From: Candidatus Geothrix skivensis
GTDB lineage: Bacteria; Acidobacteriota; Holophagae; Holophagales; Holophagaceae
NCBI GenBank assembly: GCA_016721195.1
Contig: JADKIO010000013.1
Location: forward strand, 62,001-126,000
Direction of reading: 5' to 3'
Length of the DNA: 64,000 nt
In this document: positions 44,541 to 53,307 of the stretch, one piece after another
How the letters are laid out: each line of letters begins with the position of its first letter
How positions within the stretch are numbered: the stretch's first letter is position 1
Notes under the pieces: model-generated
Told to the model about the DNA's origin: nothing
The model's database searches: none
What the model saw: the letters and a program-made list of their open reading frames with translations, nothing else
Made by a program: the position numbers and the translations under genes

Positions 44541-45028
44541 GCGCCCCCGTCGAAATCCTGTCCCGCCTGCTCTGGCTGCGCGATACGGCCGCTCTTCCCG
44601 ACAAGGCCCTGGCGGCCCAGCTGGGGCTGGCGCCCGAGGCCCTGGCCGCCCTGGTCCAGGCCCACCCGGAGCGGTTCCACGAATCCCTGGTGTTCCCCCT
44701 CAGCGCCGAGGAGCGCCAGAAGATCCCCGATGCCCCGGTGCTGGCCTTCACCGAGGCGGGCGCGGCCCTGCTGACGGGCCTGCTGCCTGGAAAGGAGGCC
44801 GCTCTGCTGGCGCTCCTACCCGCCTTCGTGGAGGCCCGCCACGTGCTGACCTCCCAGGCGGAGCTGGCCGCGCGAGTCACGGCCCTGGAGCAGAAGCTGG
44901 AAGTCGTCCTCAAGGCGATGCAGGGTGACGGGGAGAGCGAGCCCCACGTGGACCAGCCCATCGGCTTCGTGACCGAGGATCTGCCCAAGGGACTGAAGGC
45001 AAAGCAGCGCACGGCCAGGAAGGGATGA
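44537..45028 (+). CDS. Small protein with weak ORF6N-like segment
   Basis: A 163-residue protein from a TTG that overlaps the pyrB stop (TTGA). Residues about 40-90 read HPERFHESLVFPL ... PVLAFTEAGAALLTG, like the phage ORF6N domain (pattern RFPEDFMF ... YAFTEQG), though weakly. An amino-terminal helix-turn-helix-like segment (PDKALAAQLGLAPEALAALV) precedes it, and a coiled coil follows. It may be a DNA-binding protein of phage origin; the role within the pyr-gpm string is unknown. Confidence 0.55.
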   Translation: MSAPVEILSRLLWLRDTAALPDKALAAQLGLAPEALAALVQAHPERFHESLVFPLSAEERQKIPDAPVLAFTEAGAALLTGLLPGKEAALLALLPAFVEARHVLTSQAELAARVTALEQKLEVVLKAMQGDGESEPHVDQPIGFVTEDLPKGLKAKQRTARKG

Positions 45029-45035
45029 ACCACCC

Positions 45036-46565
45036 ATGATCCAAGGCCCCATCACCCTCCTCATCCTCGACGGCTTCGGGGACGGCCCCCGGAACGCCTT
45101 CGACGCCACCTTCCTGGCGGCCATGCCCCGGTTCAATGCCCTGCGGAGGACCTACGCCACCACCCAGCTCTCCACCAGCGGCGAGGCCGTGGGCCTTCCG
45201 GAGGGCCAGTTCGGCAATTCCGAGGTGGGCCACATGAACCTGGGGGCCGGTCGCGTGGTGTGGCAGGAGCTCACCCGCATCGATGCGGCCATCCGCCGGG
45301 GCGGCTTCCGGGAGAACCCGGCCATCGGCGCCCTCCTGGCGGACCTCAAGGCCACCGGGAAGCGGCTCCACCTGCTGGGCCTGGTGAGCGATGGCGGGGT
45401 GCATAGCCATCAGAATCACCTGGTGGCCCTGGCCCAGTGGGCCCAGGCCGAGGGCGTGCCCACCACCATCCACGCCATCACCGACGGCCGGGACACGGGC
45501 CAGAAGAGCGCCGACGGCTTCCTCCAGTGGCTCAGCTTCCAGCTGCGGAACACGCCGCTGGTGACCATCGGCTCGGTGTGCGGCCGCTACACCGCCATGG
45601 ACCGGGACAAGCGCTGGGAGCGCACGGAACAGGCGTGGAGGCTCTACGTGGATGGCGAGGCGACCCAACAGGCTTCGGACGCCCTGGGGGCCATCGCCGC
45701 CGCCTACGCCCGGGGCGAAACGGACGAGTTCGTGGCCCCCACCCGCCTCGACGCCTTCGAGCCCTTCGCGGACGGGGACGGCATCCTCTTCTTCAACTTC
45801 CGGGCGGACCGGGCCCGGCAGCTGTCCCACGCCCTGGTGCATCCGGCCTTCGCGGGCTTCAAGCCGAAGCATCGCCCCGCCGTGAAGCTGCTCACCTTCA
45901 CCGCCTACGATGTGGAACTCGATCCCTATGTCGCCGTGGCCTACCCGCCCCAGAGCCTGAACCTCATCCTGGGGGAGCTCATCAGTGCAAAGGGCTGGAA
46001 GCAGTTCCGCACCGCCGAGACCGAGAAATACGCCCACGTGACCTACTTCTTCAACGGGGGGCGGGAGGAACCCTTTGAAGGCGAGGCGCGGCGCCTGGTG
46101 CCCTCGCCCAAGGTGGCCACCTACGACCTGCAGCCGGAGATGAGCCTGGCGGAGGTGAGCCAGGGCCTGGAGGCCGCCATCCGGTCCGGGACCTACCGTC
46201 TGCTGGTCTGCAACCTGGCCAACCCGGACATGATCGGCCACACCGGCGATCTCGCGGCGGCCATCACCGCCTGCGAGGCCGTGGACGCCGCCGTGGGCCG
46301 CATCGCGGATGCCACCCTGGCCATGGGGGGGGCCCTCTTCATCACCGCCGACCACGGCAACTGCGAGTGCATGCGCGACGAGGGCGGCAACCCCCACACG
46401 GCCCACACCCTGAACCCCGTGCCCGCCGTGCTCGTGGCCCAGGGCTTCGAGGCCCGCCAGCTCCGCATGGGCGGCGCCCTCAGCGACGTGGCCCCCACGC
46501 TCCTGAAGCTCTTCGGCCTGGAGCAGCCCTCCGTCATGGACGGCAAGAGCCTGATCTTCGGATGA
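45036..46565 (+). CDS. gpmI: 2,3-bisphosphoglycerate-independent phosphoglycerate mutase
   Basis: A 509-residue manganese enzyme of glycolysis with the alkaline-phosphatase fold. LLILDGFGDG (metal Asp), FGNSEVGHMNLGAGR with the phospho-Ser, and TADHGNCE near the end are all present. The length is normal. The stop codon overlaps the start of the next gene (ATGA). Confidence 0.96.
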   Translation: MIQGPITLLILDGFGDGPRNAFDATFLAAMPRFNALRRTYATTQLSTSGEAVGLPEGQFGNSEVGHMNLGAGRVVWQELTRIDAAIRRGGFRENPAIGALLADLKATGKRLHLLGLVSDGGVHSHQNHLVALAQWAQAEGVPTTIHAITDGRDTGQKSADGFLQWLSFQLRNTPLVTIGSVCGRYTAMDRDKRWERTEQAWRLYVDGEATQQASDALGAIAAAYARGETDEFVAPTRLDAFEPFADGDGILFFNFRADRARQLSHALVHPAFAGFKPKHRPAVKLLTFTAYDVELDPYVAVAYPPQSLNLILGELISAKGWKQFRTAETEKYAHVTYFFNGGREEPFEGEARRLVPSPKVATYDLQPEMSLAEVSQGLEAAIRSGTYRLLVCNLANPDMIGHTGDLAAAITACEAVDAAVGRIADATLAMGGALFITADHGNCECMRDEGGNPHTAHTLNPVPAVLVAQGFEARQLRMGGALSDVAPTLLKLFGLEQPSVMDGKSLIFG

Positions 46566-47110
46566 AAGTTGCATTCATCGGCACCCATGGCGTGGGCAAG
46601 ACCACCCTCTGCTACGAGCTGGCGGCAGCCCTCAAGCGGGAGGGCGTCCATGTGGACATCGTGAAGGAGGTGGCGCGCCTCTCCCCTCTGCCCATCAACC
46701 AGAAGACCTCCCTGGAGGCCCAGACCTGGATCTTCCTCACCCAGATGGCCGAGGAGATCCGCTCCGGCAGCCAGCATGACGTGCTGGTCTGCGACCGCAG
46801 CGTGCTGGACAACTACGCCTACCTGATGCTGGCCTGCGGCCGACAGCTGCCCATCGAGCGCTTCATGCACCACTGGATGAAGAGCTATGACCTGCTCTTC
46901 AAGGTGCCCTTCAGCGGCCAGCTGGCCGCGGATGGCGTCCGGGATACGGATACCTTCTTCGCCGAGGCGGTGGATCAGCTGGTGGATCGGCTGCTGGCGG
47001 AGCGATCCCTGCCCCACGAGCGCCTGGAGCCCGGCGCCCGTCCAGGCTGGATCGAGCGGGTGAAGGAGGTGGTGCTGAACCACCCCAAGGGGCAGAGGCG
47101 GCTCATCTGA
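46562..47110 (+). CDS. P-loop ATPase/kinase of NadR-like (AAA_28) type
   Basis: A 182-residue protein with Walker A GTHGVGKTT (residues 7-15), VCDRSVLDNYAYL as the Walker-B region and a basic end. The pattern is that of small nucleoside/nicotinamide-riboside-kinase-like P-loop proteins. The substrate is not known. It overlaps gpmI by 4 bases. Confidence 0.75.
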   Translation: MKVAFIGTHGVGKTTLCYELAAALKREGVHVDIVKEVARLSPLPINQKTSLEAQTWIFLTQMAEEIRSGSQHDVLVCDRSVLDNYAYLMLACGRQLPIERFMHHWMKSYDLLFKVPFSGQLAADGVRDTDTFFAEAVDQLVDRLLAERSLPHERLEPGARPGWIERVKEVVLNHPKGQRRLI

Positions 47111-47183
47111 CACACCCTTCTCATGCCGGGGGAAAAGGGAACCGATGGGTCGACAGGCGGCGGGTGTCCGTCCAGGAGGCCCC

Positions 47184-48761
47184 GTGCTCAAGTCAGCGCG
47201 CACCATCGGAACCCGGCTCTTCCTGGCCACGGGGGTCGCCGGGGTGCTCTTCCTGGGCTCCCTGGTGGTGGCCCTTTCCGGCCTCCGCTCAGGGCAGGCT
47301 ACGTTCAATGCCTATGCCGAGGAGTCCGCCCCCGAGCTGCTGATGTACACCCAGCTCTATGCCAGCGGCCTCCAGACCGGCCAGGCCATCCGCAATGCCG
47401 TGCTGGACCCATCCAATCCAAAGGCCTTCCAGAACTACGACGCGGCCCTCAAGGAATTCGCCGGGACCCTGCAGCGGGGCATCGCCCTGACGGCCGATAC
47501 CCCGGACCGGCAGAAGGCCCTGCGGGAGGTCGGAACCCAGTGGGAGGCCCTGGTCCGCCTCCAGGAACCCATCAAGGACAAGACCCTCGATCAGGCGGCG
47601 GCGATCACCCTCCTGAACAAGCAGGCCACCCCGGCCTGGCGGGCCATCAAGGACCGGCTGCTCGCCCTCATGAAGCAGCAGGAGGAAAGCATGGCGGCCA
47701 TCAAGGCGGCCTCCCTCCGGACCCAGAACAACACCATGAAGCTGGCACTGGGGGTGGGGCTCCTGGCGGGTGTCCTGGGCACGACCCTGCTCCTCCTCAC
47801 CATCCGGGACCTCCAGCGGCGTCTGGGGGACCTGGGGCGCGCCATGGGCTACCTGGCCAGCGGCAAGGGCGATCTCACCCGCCGCCTGCCCGTCGAAGGT
47901 CAGGATGAGATCGGGGACATCGCCCACAAGGCCAACCAGCTGACGGAGTTCTACCAGCAGTTCTTCCAGCGCCTGGGGCTCCACTCCCAGGGCGTCGCCA
48001 GCGGTTCCACCCAGCTGTCCGCCACGGCCGACTCCCTCTCCGGCACCGCCACCCAGCTGGACGACAGCGCCCGGTCCACCCAGACCAGCTCCCAGACCAT
48101 GGCCACTGCCATGAAGACCCTCTCGACCTCCCTGGCGGACGTGATGACCCTGGCGGAAGCCTCCCGCCGGCACTCGGCCGCCTCGGAGCAGGCGATCCAG
48201 CATGGCATCGCCACCGGGCAGGACACGGCAAAGGCCATGGAAGCCATCAGCCAGGCCACCGCCCAGATGATCCAGGCGGTTTCCGTCATCCAGGACATCG
48301 CGCGGCAGACCAACCTGCTGTCCCTCAATGCCGCCATCGAGGCGGCGAAGGCGGGCCAGATGGGCAAGGGCTTCGCGGTGGTGGCCGAGGAAGTCCGCAA
48401 GCTGGCCGAGCGGTCCGGCCAGGCCACCCACGAGATCAACGAGCTCATCGCGGCCACGGATGGAGCCCTGGGCAAGGGCACGGTGACGGTCCAGGCCACC
48501 ACCAAGGCCCTCCAGCAGATCCACACCCACATGGACGAAACCGTCGAGACGGCCACCCGGATCGGTCTGGCCGCCGGGGAGCAGGCCCGCATCAGCCAGG
48601 AGGTGGGCTCCCTGGTGGGCCGGGTCTCGGAGGACGTCGCCCGCAATGCGGCCGCCAGCCACCAGCTGTCGGCTACCATCTCCGAGGTGGCCAGCACGGC
48701 GGCGGAGCTGTCCCGGATCGCCGAAAGCATTCGGGGGGAAGTGGCCCAGTTCCGGGTCTAA
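47184..48761 (+). CDS. Methyl-accepting chemotaxis protein
   Basis: The GTG at 47184 follows AGGAGG (47174-47179), so it is a better start than an ATG 39 bases earlier. The 525-residue receptor has membrane segments at about 8-32 and 190-212 with a four-helix-bundle ligand domain between, a HAMP domain (about 213-265) and a signalling tip (IARQTNLLSLNAAIEAAKAGQMGKGFAVVAEEVRKLAERS region around 385-425). No nearby cheA; it could feed the che cluster at 36-42 kb. Confidence 0.93.
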   Translation: MLKSARTIGTRLFLATGVAGVLFLGSLVVALSGLRSGQATFNAYAEESAPELLMYTQLYASGLQTGQAIRNAVLDPSNPKAFQNYDAALKEFAGTLQRGIALTADTPDRQKALREVGTQWEALVRLQEPIKDKTLDQAAAITLLNKQATPAWRAIKDRLLALMKQQEESMAAIKAASLRTQNNTMKLALGVGLLAGVLGTTLLLLTIRDLQRRLGDLGRAMGYLASGKGDLTRRLPVEGQDEIGDIAHKANQLTEFYQQFFQRLGLHSQGVASGSTQLSATADSLSGTATQLDDSARSTQTSSQTMATAMKTLSTSLADVMTLAEASRRHSAASEQAIQHGIATGQDTAKAMEAISQATAQMIQAVSVIQDIARQTNLLSLNAAIEAAKAGQMGKGFAVVAEEVRKLAERSGQATHEINELIAATDGALGKGTVTVQATTKALQQIHTHMDETVETATRIGLAAGEQARISQEVGSLVGRVSEDVARNAAASHQLSATISEVASTAAELSRIAESIRGEVAQFRV

Positions 48762-48860
48762 AACCTCGAAGCCTCTCTTGTGACCCAGTTCTCCAGAATA
48801 GGACTGGAGCCGTCCTGACTCCGGGTAGATGATGTCTGGGATGCTTGAATGGAGGTTTTC

Positions 48861-50612
48861 ATGGCCCAGGACAAGACTCAGCCAGTGCGCGGCGGCAGCT
48901 TCATGTTCCACCCCGCCGGTTCCTTGCCCCAGGCCACCCCAGAGGAGAACAGTGAAGAAGCCCTGGCCATCGCCGAGGCGGCCCGGGACTTCGTGAATGG
49001 CGAGATCCTGCCCCGGGACGAGGAGATCGATCATCTCGACCTGGAACTCACCCGGGAGCTGTTGGCCAAGGCTGGCGACCTGGGCATCCTGGGCATCGAA
49101 GTTCCCGAGGCCTACGGCGGCCTGGACCTGGACAAGAAGACCGCCCTTCTAGTTCTCGAGGAGATGGCCAAGCAGGCCAGCTTCTCCACCAGCTACACCG
49201 CACACACCAGCATCGGCACCATGCCCATCGTCTACTTCGGGAACCATGAGCAGAAGGCCAAGTACCTGCCCAAACTGGCCTCCGGCGAGTGGTGCGCGGC
49301 CTACGCCCTGACCGAAGCGGGCAGCGGCTCCGACGCCCTGGGGGCCAAGGCCACCGCCGTGCTGCAGGACGGTCACTGGGTGCTGAACGGCACCAAGGCC
49401 TGGATCACCAACGCCGGCTTCGCCGATGTCTTCGTGATCTTCGCCAAGATCAACGGCAGCCACCTCAGCGCCTTCATCGTCGAGAAGACGGATCCCGGCA
49501 TCAGCACCGGGGCGGAAGAAAAGAAGCTGGGCATCAAGGGCAGTTCCACCCGGACCGTCATCCTGGAGAACTGCCGCATCCCCGAGGACCGCCTCCTGGG
49601 TGGCAAGGGCAAGGGCGCCCGCATCGCCCTGGGCATCCTCACGGTGGGGCGCTTCAAGCTGGGCGCCAGCTCTGTGGGCGCCGGCAAGCGGGTGCTGGAA
49701 TACACCCTGAAATACGCCGCCGAGCGCACCCAGTTCGGCAAGCCCCTCAACGCCTTCGGCCTCATCCAGCAGAAGCTGGCCAACATGGCCATGCGGATCT
49801 TCGTGGGCGAGAGCATGAGCTTCCGCACCATCGGCTGCCTGGACGACGCCCTGGCCCTCACCAGCTGGGAGAGCGAGACCGGCGGGGCCGACAAGATGAA
49901 GGCCATCGACGAGTACGCCATGGAAGCCTCCATGTCCAAGGTCTGGGGCAGCGAAGCCCTCTTCGCCACCGCCGATGACGCCGTGCAGGTGTTCGGGGGC
50001 GCGGGCTTCAGCGCCGAGTACCCCCCCGAGAAGATCTACCGGGACTGCCGCATCAACCGCATTTTCGAAGGCACCAACGAGATCAACCGGCTGCTCATCG
50101 CCCAGACCTTCCTCAAGCGTTGCGGTGGGGCCGATGGGCTGCCGCTGGCGGCGGCAGCGGCGGCTGCGCTGGACCTGCCCAAGGACGACCTGCTGCGGAC
50201 CGTGGCCCTCTCCAAGGCCCGGGCCCTGAAGGTGATCGCCCTGGCCCAGGCCGAGCACGGGCCCAAGATCCTCGACAACCAGGAGGCGGCGGCCCGCATC
50301 AGCAACCTGCTGCTGGAGATCTACGCCATGGAATCCGCCGTGGTCCGGGCCCAGAAGATGGTCGAGACCGGGCACCGCTGGGCCGGACTGGCCCTGGACA
50401 TGGCCACCCTCCACGCCCAGGAGGCCTGGAACCGCATCCAGTCCGAGGCGCGCATGCTGGCGGCGGAACTGGCTTCGGACTCGGTCCTGGACACCCTGGT
50501 GGCGGACCTGCTCGCCATGCAGGCCCCGGCGCCCGTGGCCCTGTCCATCCTGCGCCGGAGCATCGCCCAGGCGCTCGTGGATCAGGGGCGCTACCCGATC
50601 TCGGCCGTCTAG
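48861..50612 (+). CDS. Acyl-CoA dehydrogenase family protein, paralogue 1
   Basis: The ATG at 48861 has GGAGG at 48851-48855. The 583-residue flavoenzyme has the FAD motif ALTEAGSGSDALGAKATA (about 149-166), substrate-loop WITNAGFADVF and the catalytic Glu in FEGTNEI (about residue 404). It is about 200 residues longer than short-chain dehydrogenases; the extra carboxy half is like the long type seen with electron-transfer flavoprotein. Substrate chain length cannot be read from sequence. Confidence 0.93.
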   Translation: MAQDKTQPVRGGSFMFHPAGSLPQATPEENSEEALAIAEAARDFVNGEILPRDEEIDHLDLELTRELLAKAGDLGILGIEVPEAYGGLDLDKKTALLVLEEMAKQASFSTSYTAHTSIGTMPIVYFGNHEQKAKYLPKLASGEWCAAYALTEAGSGSDALGAKATAVLQDGHWVLNGTKAWITNAGFADVFVIFAKINGSHLSAFIVEKTDPGISTGAEEKKLGIKGSSTRTVILENCRIPEDRLLGGKGKGARIALGILTVGRFKLGASSVGAGKRVLEYTLKYAAERTQFGKPLNAFGLIQQKLANMAMRIFVGESMSFRTIGCLDDALALTSWESETGGADKMKAIDEYAMEASMSKVWGSEALFATADDAVQVFGGAGFSAEYPPEKIYRDCRINRIFEGTNEINRLLIAQTFLKRCGGADGLPLAAAAAAALDLPKDDLLRTVALSKARALKVIALAQAEHGPKILDNQEAAARISNLLLEIYAMESAVVRAQKMVETGHRWAGLALDMATLHAQEAWNRIQSEARMLAAELASDSVLDTLVADLLAMQAPAPVALSILRRSIAQALVDQGRYPISAV

Positions 50613-50619
50613 AAGCCTG

Positions 50620-51312
50620 TCATTTCTCCCCGGTGTGCAGGGCCACGATGCCCCCCGTGAGGTTCGTCCAGCGGACCTCGCGGAAGCCCGCGGCCTCCAG
50701 CTCTCCGGCGAGAGAGCGCTGGTCTGGGAAGGTGCGGATGCTCTCCGGCAGGTAGGTGTAGGCCGAGGCATCCCCGCTGATCCAGGCGCCGACCCTGGGC
50801 AGCACCCGCAGGCTGTACCAGTCGTAGAAGGCTTTCAGGCCCGGAAACGCCGGGGTGCTGAACTCCAGGATCGTGAGTCGGCCACCCGGGCGCAGCACGC
50901 GCAGGAACTCGGCGTAGGCCAGGGGACGGCGCTCGACGTTCCGGATGCCATAGCAGATGGTGAGGCCATCGAAGCTGCCCTCGCGGAACGGGAGGCACTG
51001 GGCATCGGCATCGCTGGAGGCCCAGATGCGTTGGGCGTGGCCCTTGCGGCGGAACTTGGCGGGGCCCAGGCGCAGCATGGCGTGGGTGAAGTCCGTGCTG
51101 ACCACGTCGGCGCCCCGGCGGGCCAGGGCCAGGCTGGAATCGCCGGTCCCCGCCGCCACGTCCAGGAACCGCTTGCCGGGACCGGCGCCGCTGGCCCGGG
51201 CCATGCGCCACCACCACCAGAAGTCCGCCCCCCCGGAAAGCACGTGGTTCAAGACATCGTACCTGCCGGCGATGGCCGAAAACATCTGCTGCACTTTCCG
51301 GCCTTCCGGCAT
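50620..51312 (-). CDS. menG: Demethylmenaquinone/ubiquinone methyltransferase MenG/UbiE
   Basis: Starting at the ATG at 51312 because GGAGG lies four bases before it; an ATG 63 bases upstream has none. The 230-residue methyltransferase has motif I FLDVAAGTGDSSLAL, GRYDVLNHVLSGG near the start and LRPGGRLTILEFSTP. UbiE/MenG makes menaquinone; given no ubiquinone genes, the menaquinone role is more likely here, an inference. It lies between the two acyl-CoA dehydrogenase genes. Confidence 0.93.
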   Translation of the reverse strand: MPEGRKVQQMFSAIAGRYDVLNHVLSGGADFWWWWRMARASGAGPGKRFLDVAAGTGDSSLALARRGADVVSTDFTHAMLRLGPAKFRRKGHAQRIWASSDADAQCLPFREGSFDGLTICYGIRNVERRPLAYAEFLRVLRPGGRLTILEFSTPAFPGLKAFYDWYSLRVLPRVGAWISGDASAYTYLPESIRTFPDQRSLAGELEAAGFREVRWTNLTGGIVALHTGEK

Positions 51313-51449
51313 CCAACCTCCGCGGGACCTTTCATTGAACCAGAGGTCCGCGTTTACCCGAAGTATGGAGGCCATTGACTAGAAGTAGAGGCTAGCCAAG
51401 AGCCGCCTGGCCCCCCATCTTGATCCCTACCCCAATCCGGAGGACAGCG

Positions 51450-53234
51450 ATGAGCACGACGACCGCAGAGCAGGTCAAGGGAGGCAGTTTCCTCCTGACC
51501 CCCATCGGGGCCATGCCCCAGTTCGTCCCCGAGGATTTCGGCGACGATGCCAAGGAGTTCGCCCGGGCCGCCAAGGAGTTCATCCATGGCGAAGTGCTGC
51601 CCCGGGACGAGGAGATCGACAAGCTGGACCTCCCCCTCAGCGTCGAGCTCATGAAGAAGGCCGGCGAGCTGGGCCTGCTGGGCCTGGACATCCCCGAGGC
51701 CTACGACGGCATGGACGTGGACAAGCGCACCGCCATGCTGGTGCTGGAGGAGATGAGCAAGCAGGGCAGCTTCGCCGTGACCTTCAGCGCCAACACGGGC
51801 ATCGGCACCCTGCCCATCGTCTACTTCGGCACCGAGGCCCAGAAGAAAGCCTATCTGCCCAAGCTGGGCACGGGCGAATGGCTGGCGGCCTATGCCCTCA
51901 CCGAGGCGGGAAGCGGATCAGATGCCATGGGCGCCAAGGCCACCGCCGTGCTCGACGGCGATTCCTGGGTGCTCAACGGCACCAAGATGTGGATCACCAA
52001 CGCCGGTTTCGCCGATGTCTTCATCATCTTCGCCAAGGTGGACGGCCAGCAGTTCAGCACCTTCATCGTCGAAAAGACCGACCCCGGCATTACCACGGGG
52101 CTGGAGGAGAAGAAGCTCGGCATCAAGGGCAGCTCCACCCGGACCGTCATCCTGGAGAACTGCCGCATCCCCAAGGACCGCCTCCTGGGGGAGATCGGCA
52201 AGGGCCACAAGATCGCCTTCGGCATCCTCAACATCGGCCGCTTCAAGCTGGGGGTGGGCAGCCAGGGCGGCATGAAGCGGATCCTGGAATACACCATCCG
52301 CTACACCACCGAGCGCCAGCAGTTCGGCAAGCCCATCAACTCTTTCGGCCTGATCCAGCAGAAGCTGGCGGACATGGCCACCAAGATCTTCGTCTGCGAG
52401 TCCCTGAACTTCCGCACCGTGGGCTACATCGACGAGGCCCTCAGCGCCACCAGCTGGGATAGCCCCACCGCCGGCGCCGACAAGATGGCGGCCATCGACG
52501 AGTACACCATCGAGTGCAGCATCTCCAAGGTCTGGGCCAGCGAGGCCCTCTTCTTCGTGGCGGACGAAGCCGTGCAGGCCTATGGCGGCTACGGCTTCAG
52601 CGCCGAGTACCCGCCGGAGAAGGCCCTGCGCGACTGCCGCATCAACCGCATCTTCGAGGGCACCAACGAGATCAACCGCCTGCTCATCGCCGGCACCCTG
52701 CTCAAGCGGGCCATGAAGGGCGAGCTGCCCCTCATGCAGTTCGGCCAGCAGGTGGCCAAGGAGATCGCGAACCCCATCAAGGCCGAGAGCTTCACGGGCC
52801 CCCTGGCCCGCCTCAAGCACGGCGTCGAGCTGAGCAAGCGCCAGTGCATGCTGGCCGCGGGCCTGGCCGTGCAGGTGCTGGGCCAGAAGCTCATCGACAA
52901 CCAGGAGGTCATGGCCCGCATGAGCGACATGCTCATGGAGATCTACGCCATGGAAAGCGCCGTGGTGCGGGCCGAGCGCATGCTGGAAACAGGCCACCGC
53001 TGGGCCCAGATCGCCCGGGACATGACGGAGCTCTACGTGAACGAAAGCTGGCACAAGGTCCATGGCAACGCCCGCATGCTTTGTGCGGACGTGGTGGAGG
53101 GCGAGGCCCTGCGCCATGCCCTGGCGGGGGTGAAGGCCTTCACCGAGTTCCATCCCACCAGCAGCGCCCGGCTGCGGGGACGGATCGCTTCAGAGCTGAT
53201 CCAGAAAGGCATCTATCCGATTGAGGTGTTCTGA
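51450..53234 (+). CDS. Acyl-CoA dehydrogenase family protein, paralogue 2
   Basis: Start at ATG 51450 after GGAGGACAGCG. The 594-residue protein is clearly paralogous to the one at 48861 along its whole length (ALTEAGSGSDAMGAKATA, WITNAGFADVF, FEGTNEINRLLI). The catalytic Glu motif is intact. It diverges from menG. It is followed by a strong terminator. Confidence 0.93.
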   Translation: MSTTTAEQVKGGSFLLTPIGAMPQFVPEDFGDDAKEFARAAKEFIHGEVLPRDEEIDKLDLPLSVELMKKAGELGLLGLDIPEAYDGMDVDKRTAMLVLEEMSKQGSFAVTFSANTGIGTLPIVYFGTEAQKKAYLPKLGTGEWLAAYALTEAGSGSDAMGAKATAVLDGDSWVLNGTKMWITNAGFADVFIIFAKVDGQQFSTFIVEKTDPGITTGLEEKKLGIKGSSTRTVILENCRIPKDRLLGEIGKGHKIAFGILNIGRFKLGVGSQGGMKRILEYTIRYTTERQQFGKPINSFGLIQQKLADMATKIFVCESLNFRTVGYIDEALSATSWDSPTAGADKMAAIDEYTIECSISKVWASEALFFVADEAVQAYGGYGFSAEYPPEKALRDCRINRIFEGTNEINRLLIAGTLLKRAMKGELPLMQFGQQVAKEIANPIKAESFTGPLARLKHGVELSKRQCMLAAGLAVQVLGQKLIDNQEVMARMSDMLMEIYAMESAVVRAERMLETGHRWAQIARDMTELYVNESWHKVHGNARMLCADVVEGEALRHALAGVKAFTEFHPTSSARLRGRIASELIQKGIYPIEVF

Positions 53235-53260
53235 TCCAAGGTGATGCTCAGCAGAACTAG

Positions 53261-53288
53261 AAACAGGGCCCCGTTCGGGGCCCTGTTT
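53261..53288. terminator. Bidirectional terminator
   Basis: A perfect inverted repeat AAACAGGGCCCC/GGGGCCCTGTTT with a GTTC loop; T-rich arms on both ends suit both strands. It separates the converging acyl-CoA dehydrogenase and FecR-domain genes. Confidence 0.9.
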
Positions 53289-53307
53289 CGTGAATTGAGG
53301 TGAAGGT

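Noticed and set aside
47111..47183. Fragment with AACCGATGG that recalls the end of a GEMM cyclic di-GMP riboswitch before the chemoreceptor gene
   Set aside because: Only 73 bases are free here and the rest of the aptamer core is absent, so this is a chance match.
51313..51375. Upstream ATG for menG
   Set aside because: No Shine-Dalgarno in front of it, whereas the ATG at 51312 has GGAGG at good distance and matches the family's start.
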